Below are positions 22,760 to 26,236 of a stretch of 26,236 bases of DNA, piece after piece. Below the pieces are notes generated by a model. That model saw only the letters and a program-made list of their open reading frames with translations. It had not been told where the DNA came from and ran no database searches. Both the position numbers and the translations under genes were made by a program. The number at the start of each line of letters is the position of its first letter. The stretch's first letter is position 1. The stretch covers positions 1 through 26,236 of the forward strand of contig DAOUBA010000070.1 in the NCBI GenBank assembly GCA_034432855.1, in the 5' to 3' direction. Source of the DNA: DAOUBA01 sp034432855. Lineage in GTDB: Bacteria > Chloroflexota > Anaerolineae > B4-G1.

Positions 22760-23683
22760 GTGACGAATGAAAACGTGACCTCGATATTACCGCTTGCTGT
22801 TAGGGAGACTCAGGCTCTTTATCGCGCTAGGATACCAATTGGCTACACAAGAACCTGCTCATGTCCACCCAACCATATAAACTGCATGACAGCAAAGGAG
22901 TGGATCAAGTGCCAGCTTGGGGTTTGGCAGTTTGCTTACGAGGGTAGAGATATTCGAGATAAAAATGTCCATCCGGCGACGTTCCCCATAGCCCTCTCTA
23001 AGAGGGTCATCAGTCTCTTTACCCACGAGGGCGAGTTGGTTCTTGACCCATTCGTGGGCAGTGGGACAACCCTGGTAGCGGCGCGAGATTTGAATCGCAA
23101 TGCGATTGGTTTTGACCTTCAAGAAAAATATATCAATCTTTGCGTAGAACGCTTGGCCTCTAATAACCTGTTCAATCGCGCTCAGCAATTAGCCGTTCAA
23201 GATGACGCGAGAAATATACCGCCCTACTTAGAGGCCGAGACGGTCAGTCTGGTTTGGACATCTCCACCATATGCTAACTTGTTGAATAGAAAACGTCTTA
23301 ACAAATCCAGGCGTGATCGGCGCAATGAACAATTTGGAAGAGTCGAGCAATATTCACAAGATCCGCGTGATCTGGGTACTATGCCGCTTGAAGAGTACAC
23401 CAAAGCCATGGGGGACATTTTTGAAGCATTATGGCCTCTACTAAGACCAAAGGCCCACTGTGTTATCAACGTTCCTGATATGTGGTGGGAAGACCGGCGT
23501 ATAACAATTCACGTTGCTCTCATAGAAGAGTTGCGAAAGCGGGGCTATGAACTCAGGAACATTATAATTTGGGACAGAACGAACATTGTGAATAGGATAG
23601 GCATATTCGGGTGGCCAAGTAATTACATCACAATGGGCACAACGTTCGAGTACCTCTTAGATTTCTGGAGGCCACCGAGATGA
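22760..23683 (+). CDS. Type II DNA methyltransferase (N4-cytosine or N6-adenine)
   Basis: A 307-residue site-specific DNA amino-methyltransferase. The SAM-binding region has HPATFPIALSKRVISLFTHEG (71-91) and motif I DPFVGSGTT (96-104). Catalytic motif IV TSPPY (167-171) follows it, with X-I-IV order. The TSPPY form favours N4-cytosine, matching the MvaI/BcnI-type partner, but adenine is possible. GTG 22760 is preferred over the GTG at 22688 that overlaps the ligase stop, because GTGGAGG lies at 22745-22751 and the first 24 codons of the longer frame look non-coding. Codon use is clearly more AT-rich than in the flanking genes, a sign of transfer. Its stop overlaps the endonuclease start (ATGA). 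Confidence 0.88.
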   Translation: MTNENVTSILPLAVRETQALYRARIPIGYTRTCSCPPNHINCMTAKEWIKCQLGVWQFAYEGRDIRDKNVHPATFPIALSKRVISLFTHEGELVLDPFVGSGTTLVAARDLNRNAIGFDLQEKYINLCVERLASNNLFNRAQQLAVQDDARNIPPYLEAETVSLVWTSPPYANLLNRKRLNKSRRDRRNEQFGRVEQYSQDPRDLGTMPLEEYTKAMGDIFEALWPLLRPKAHCVINVPDMWWEDRRITIHVALIEELRKRGYELRNIIIWDRTNIVNRIGIFGWPSNYITMGTTFEYLLDFWRPPR

Positions 23684-24495
23684 AACTTTATACGAAAGAT
23701 GAGTTGATAGAGAGAATCCGTGAAATCAGTGCAGGAGGTTGGTATAGAAGCGTCAAAAATACCATAGACACCCGCAATGATGGTGCAGTTGGCAATACTT
23801 TAGAAGTGTTGCTTGGTCTTGAGGAAAACAACCTCCCTATTCCTAACGCACAAGAGTGGGAGCTCAAGGGGCAGCGATTATACACGAGTTCTCTGGTTAC
23901 CCTAAAACATATAGAGCCTTCGCCACGAGGCACAAGGATAGTAACAACGCTTCTTCTGCCACTATATGGATGGAAGCACAAGGAAGCCGGGAAAAAATAT
24001 CCTGATACCGAAAAAAGCTTCAGATCAACCACGAGCGCTAATGGCTATACAAATCGAGGATTTCGATTGGTCTTAGATAGACGCGAGGGTAAGCTTCGTT
24101 TTGTTTTTGATCCATCTCAAGCTGACGTTTCCAATCCAGAAATTATCGAGTGGTTAAAATCTGTCGAGCAACGAGTAGGGCTTGGCCCTCTGAATCCTGA
24201 ACCATACTGGGGATTAGATGATCTGAGATATGCGATAGGTGCCAAGATCAAAAACTGTTTCTATGTGATAGCAGACACAAAGGTTGAACAGAGACGCGAG
24301 TTCTTCAATTACGTGAGACTTTTGGTGTTATCCGGTTTTTCTTTTGATGGTTTTTTGAAGGGCATCGAAGAAGGTGCAATTCTGGTGGATTTCGACGCAC
24401 GGACTGGTCATAATCATGGAACAAAGTTTAGAATCAGGCAAAATCACTGGCATGAACTATATACATCGGTTGAGGAGATCCTCTTGAACAAATAG
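23680..24495 (+). CDS. MvaI/BcnI-family type II restriction endonuclease
   Basis: A 271-residue protein that matches the MvaI/BcnI restriction endonuclease family. The signature is GNTLEVLLGLEENN (38-51) followed by EWELKGQR (59-66), whose acidic and E-L-K residues form the metal-dependent nuclease centre. MvaI and BcnI cleave within five-base CC(W/S)GG sites as monomers, so a related short site is likely; the actual target cannot be read from sequence. The start overlaps the methyltransferase stop by four bases, giving methylase-first translation. Base composition is low in GC: the line 23701-23760 has 25 G or C in 60. Confidence 0.85.
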   Translation: MKLYTKDELIERIREISAGGWYRSVKNTIDTRNDGAVGNTLEVLLGLEENNLPIPNAQEWELKGQRLYTSSLVTLKHIEPSPRGTRIVTTLLLPLYGWKHKEAGKKYPDTEKSFRSTTSANGYTNRGFRLVLDRREGKLRFVFDPSQADVSNPEIIEWLKSVEQRVGLGPLNPEPYWGLDDLRYAIGAKIKNCFYVIADTKVEQRREFFNYVRLLVLSGFSFDGFLKGIEEGAILVDFDARTGHNHGTKFRIRQNHWHELYTSVEEILLNK

Positions 24496-24516
24496 CAACC
24501 TGACAACTCCCTCCGG

Positions 24517-24627
24517 CCGAATGCACCCCCGGCGGCTTCGGTTGCAGCGGCTGACGGTGCCCTTCGGATCGCCGGGCAAGTGCTGCAGGCCATTATGACG
24601 TATCTGACCCAAGAGGGTTTCATCTGA
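24517..24627 (+). pseudogene. C-terminal scrap of a GC-rich gene next to the island
   Basis: The 37-codon frame APPAASVAAADGALRIAGQVL... ending MTYLTQEGFI and TGA reads like the end of a real GC-rich protein, with helical, alanine-rich wording. It has no start of its own; upstream it stays open only to a TAG at 24493-24495, the endonuclease stop. I do not recognise the parent protein. It may be what is left of a gene cut by the island's arrival, or a chance frame. Confidence 0.35.
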
Positions 24628-24645
24628 TAGAGAAAGGCATGCGCG

Positions 24646-25719
24646 ATGAAAGCATTATACGTGACCTCCCTACATACCTTCAGCGGCAAGACGGCGCTCT
24701 GTCTGGGCCTGGGACGTCATTTTCAGAAGAAAGGTCACAAGGTCGGCTACTTCAAGCCGTTGAGTACCCAGCCCTGGCAGGTCGGCGGTCGCATGGCGGA
24801 CGAGGACGCCGATTTCGTGCGCCGCGTGTTGGGGCTGTCTGAAGATCCGTGTGACTTGGTCGGCGTCGTGTTGACTCCGGAGTTGTTGGCGCAGGAACTG
24901 GTAGGTGAGGCGCCCCCTGACCTGTTGGCCCAGATCAGGCAGGGGTTCGAGCGCGTCAGCGCGGGTAAGGAGATCATGCTACTGGAGGGCAGCGCCTCGT
25001 TGCGCGAGGGCTTTTGCGTGGGGCTGGGCGCGCCGGTGGTGGCCGAAGCACTGGACGTTGTCGCTGTGGCGATCACGCTGTTCCACGATCGCGTGTCGCT
25101 GGTGGACGATTGCATCGTCGCCAAGGCGCGCCTGGGCGAGCGGCTGATCGGCGTCGAAGTCAACAAGGTGCCCGAAGGGGAGATGGACTTTGTCGTCAAC
25201 GTTGCTCGTCCCTATCTGGAGCGGCATGATATTCCCCTGCTGGGCGTCTTTCCCCAACGCAAGGAGTTGCAGGCCATCAGCGTGGGGGAACTTGCGGAGG
25301 TGCTGAAGGGCGAGTTCCTGGCTTTCTCGGAGAAGCGCGATCTGCTGATCGAACACTTGATCGTGGGCGCGATGAGCGTCGAGCAGGCCCTGCCGCGCAT
25401 CCGGCGGGTTGCGGGCACCAAGGCAGTGATCACCGGCGGCGACCGCGCCGACATCCAGTTGGTGGCGCTAGAGACAGCCGTCCAGTGTCTGGTGCTGACC
25501 GGCCATCTGCGGCCCGTGCCGGAGGTGTTGCGCCGGGCCGAGGAGGTAGGCGTCCCGGTACTGTTGGTGCGGCAGAATACGATGGAGACGGTCGAGGCCA
25601 TCGAGCGCGTCTTTGGCAAGACCCGGCTGGGGCAGCAGGCCAAGTTGGAGCAGTTCGAGGCGCTGCTGGCCGAGCGATTCGATTTCAAGCGGCTGTACGA
25701 GGGGATGGGGTTGACGTAG
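24646..25719 (+). CDS. BioD-like P-loop plus DRTGG-domain protein (phosphotransacetylase-like N-terminal type)
   Basis: A 357-residue protein with a dethiobiotin-synthetase-like P-loop domain (TSLHTFSGKTALCLGLG, residues 7-23; KVGYFKPLST; LLEGSASL) followed by a DRTGG domain (about 235-330: IVGAMSVEQALPRIRR, then KAVITGGDRADIQLVALE). This is the regulatory N-terminal portion of long phosphotransacetylases without the catalytic domain. Stand-alone versions occur beside ADP-forming acyl-CoA synthetases, so a role as nucleotide or acyl-CoA sensor for the ligase upstream is likely but unproved. ATG 24646 follows AAAGG seven bases earlier. It was probably adjacent to the ligase before the restriction island entered. 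True BioD activity is unlikely with no biotin genes near. Confidence 0.85.
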   Translation: MKALYVTSLHTFSGKTALCLGLGRHFQKKGHKVGYFKPLSTQPWQVGGRMADEDADFVRRVLGLSEDPCDLVGVVLTPELLAQELVGEAPPDLLAQIRQGFERVSAGKEIMLLEGSASLREGFCVGLGAPVVAEALDVVAVAITLFHDRVSLVDDCIVAKARLGERLIGVEVNKVPEGEMDFVVNVARPYLERHDIPLLGVFPQRKELQAISVGELAEVLKGEFLAFSEKRDLLIEHLIVGAMSVEQALPRIRRVAGTKAVITGGDRADIQLVALETAVQCLVLTGHLRPVPEVLRRAEEVGVPVLLVRQNTMETVEAIERVFGKTRLGQQAKLEQFEALLAERFDFKRLYEGMGLT

Positions 25720-25729
25720 GAGGTGTTTG

Positions 25730-25966
25730 ATGAGTAAGCGAAGGCAAAAGTCTCTATGGCCCGTTGTGGTTGAGAAAGATGAGGATGGCTATTTTGCGTA
25801 TTGCCCGTTGCTGCAAGGCTGTTATACCCAGGGTGATACCTATGAGGAGGCTCTAGATAATCTCCGCGACGCTATCCAATTGCATATCGAGGATCGTATA
25901 GCGGCCTGTGAACCACTGCCTCGGGTGCAGGCATTCAGTCTGACAGCGATTGAGATTGCCGTATGA
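25730..25966 (+). CDS. hicB: HicB-family antitoxin
   Basis: A 78-residue small protein with the HicB partial RNase-H-like fold: WPVVVEKDEDGYFAYCPLLQGCYTQGDTYEEALDNLRDAIQLHIED. The G-C-Y-T-Q-G turn and EEAL helix are the family mark. No C-terminal DNA-binding helix is evident, so autoregulation, if any, would need another factor. ATG 25730 is chosen over TTG 25727 because GGAGG (25719-25723) is six bases before it. Its stop overlaps the toxin start (ATGA), antitoxin first. Confidence 0.85.
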   Translation: MSKRRQKSLWPVVVEKDEDGYFAYCPLLQGCYTQGDTYEEALDNLRDAIQLHIEDRIAACEPLPRVQAFSLTAIEIAV

Positions 25967-26145
25967 ACCCACGCTTGCCTCGTGTGACTGCCGCCGAGAT
26001 CATTCGCGTATTGGGGCAGCTTGGCTTCGTGCAGGTGCGCCAAAGTGGCAGTCATCGGATCTTTAAGAACGAGCAGGGACAGCGAGTAACCGTGCCCTTT
26101 CATCGAGGTAAAGGCAATACCGCAAAAGTCACCCTGTTGACGTAG
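25963..26145 (+). CDS. hicA: HicA-family mRNA interferase toxin, C-terminus short
   Basis: A 60-residue double-stranded-RNA-binding-like toxin: LPRVTAAEIIRVLGQLGFVQVRQSGSHRIFKNEQGQRVTVPFHRGKG. The catalytic histidine is in GSHRIF. Usual HicA proteins continue past the HRGK turn with a short helix (a TLxxILRxAG pattern). Here the frame reads KVTLLT and stops, so the last helix is missing and activity is uncertain. The start overlaps hicB by four bases. The remaining 26146-26236 show no gene that I can support. Confidence 0.8.
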   Translation: MNPRLPRVTAAEIIRVLGQLGFVQVRQSGSHRIFKNEQGQRVTVPFHRGKGNTAKVTLLT

Positions 26146-26236
26146 CGGCGAGGGCGAGCCACTGTTTGCGGAGTTGGTCCAACTGAACATTGACACGTCG
26201 CACAGAACGGGTATGCAGCCGGAAACGTTCCCGATG

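Overview
The window comes from a GC-rich bacterial chromosome, most plausibly a Chloroflexota (Anaerolineae-like) genome. This assignment is inferred from gene content: an ADP-forming acyl-CoA synthetase, a membrane H+-pyrophosphatase, a DUF3160 remnant and an archaeal-type lipoyl assembly operon. Many small dispersed palindromic repeats between genes fit as well. No rRNA or tRNA marker is present to fix the taxonomy. The single RNA gene recognised is a one-piece tmRNA.

Layout. 137-1747 (minus): a PyrK-like and PyrD-like pair whose catalytic motifs are badly eroded. 1856-2539 (plus): an orphan NarL-type response regulator that shares a divergent, interlocked promoter region with the pair. 2564-7375 (plus): a tight operon with a lipoate-protein ligase (A+B domains) fused to DUF116, a geranylgeranyl-reductase-like FAD oxidoreductase, and two radical SAM proteins. 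Together these look like the alternative sLpl(AB)-LipS1/LipS2 lipoyl assembly pathway. 7378-8839 (plus): an ABM-family monooxygenase and an iron-type alcohol dehydrogenase behind an internal promoter. 8840-11335: a scarred zone with a GH94 phosphorylase lacking its N-terminal half, a small CRISPR-like array, a DUF3160 fragment, and two related repeat elements sitting exactly at the edges of the two broken genes.

11336-14538 (minus): K+-independent-type H+-pyrophosphatase and tRNA-guanine transglycosylase. 14635-15294 (plus): a CBS-CBS-ACT protein. 15328-17639 (minus): an operon of a frameshifted PlsC-like acyltransferase, an RluA-type pseudouridine synthase and a phosphofructokinase with an unusual active site. 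17753-18173 (minus): ssrA with a strong promoter and an unusual tag. 18234-20236 (minus): M20 metallohydrolase and flavin reductase, separated and followed by repeat sequences.

20589-25719 (plus): an ADP-forming acyl-CoA synthetase and a BioD/DRTGG protein, apparently split by an AT-rich type II restriction-modification island (N4/N6 methyltransferase plus MvaI/BcnI-type endonuclease, 22760-24495). A short GC-rich coding scrap survives at the right edge of the island. 25730-26145: a HicB-HicA pair whose toxin looks short. Several promoters with exactly 17-base spacers can be read directly. Two of them (response regulator and acyl-CoA synthetase) put the predicted transcription start at or within about two bases of the ATG, suggesting leaderless mRNAs.
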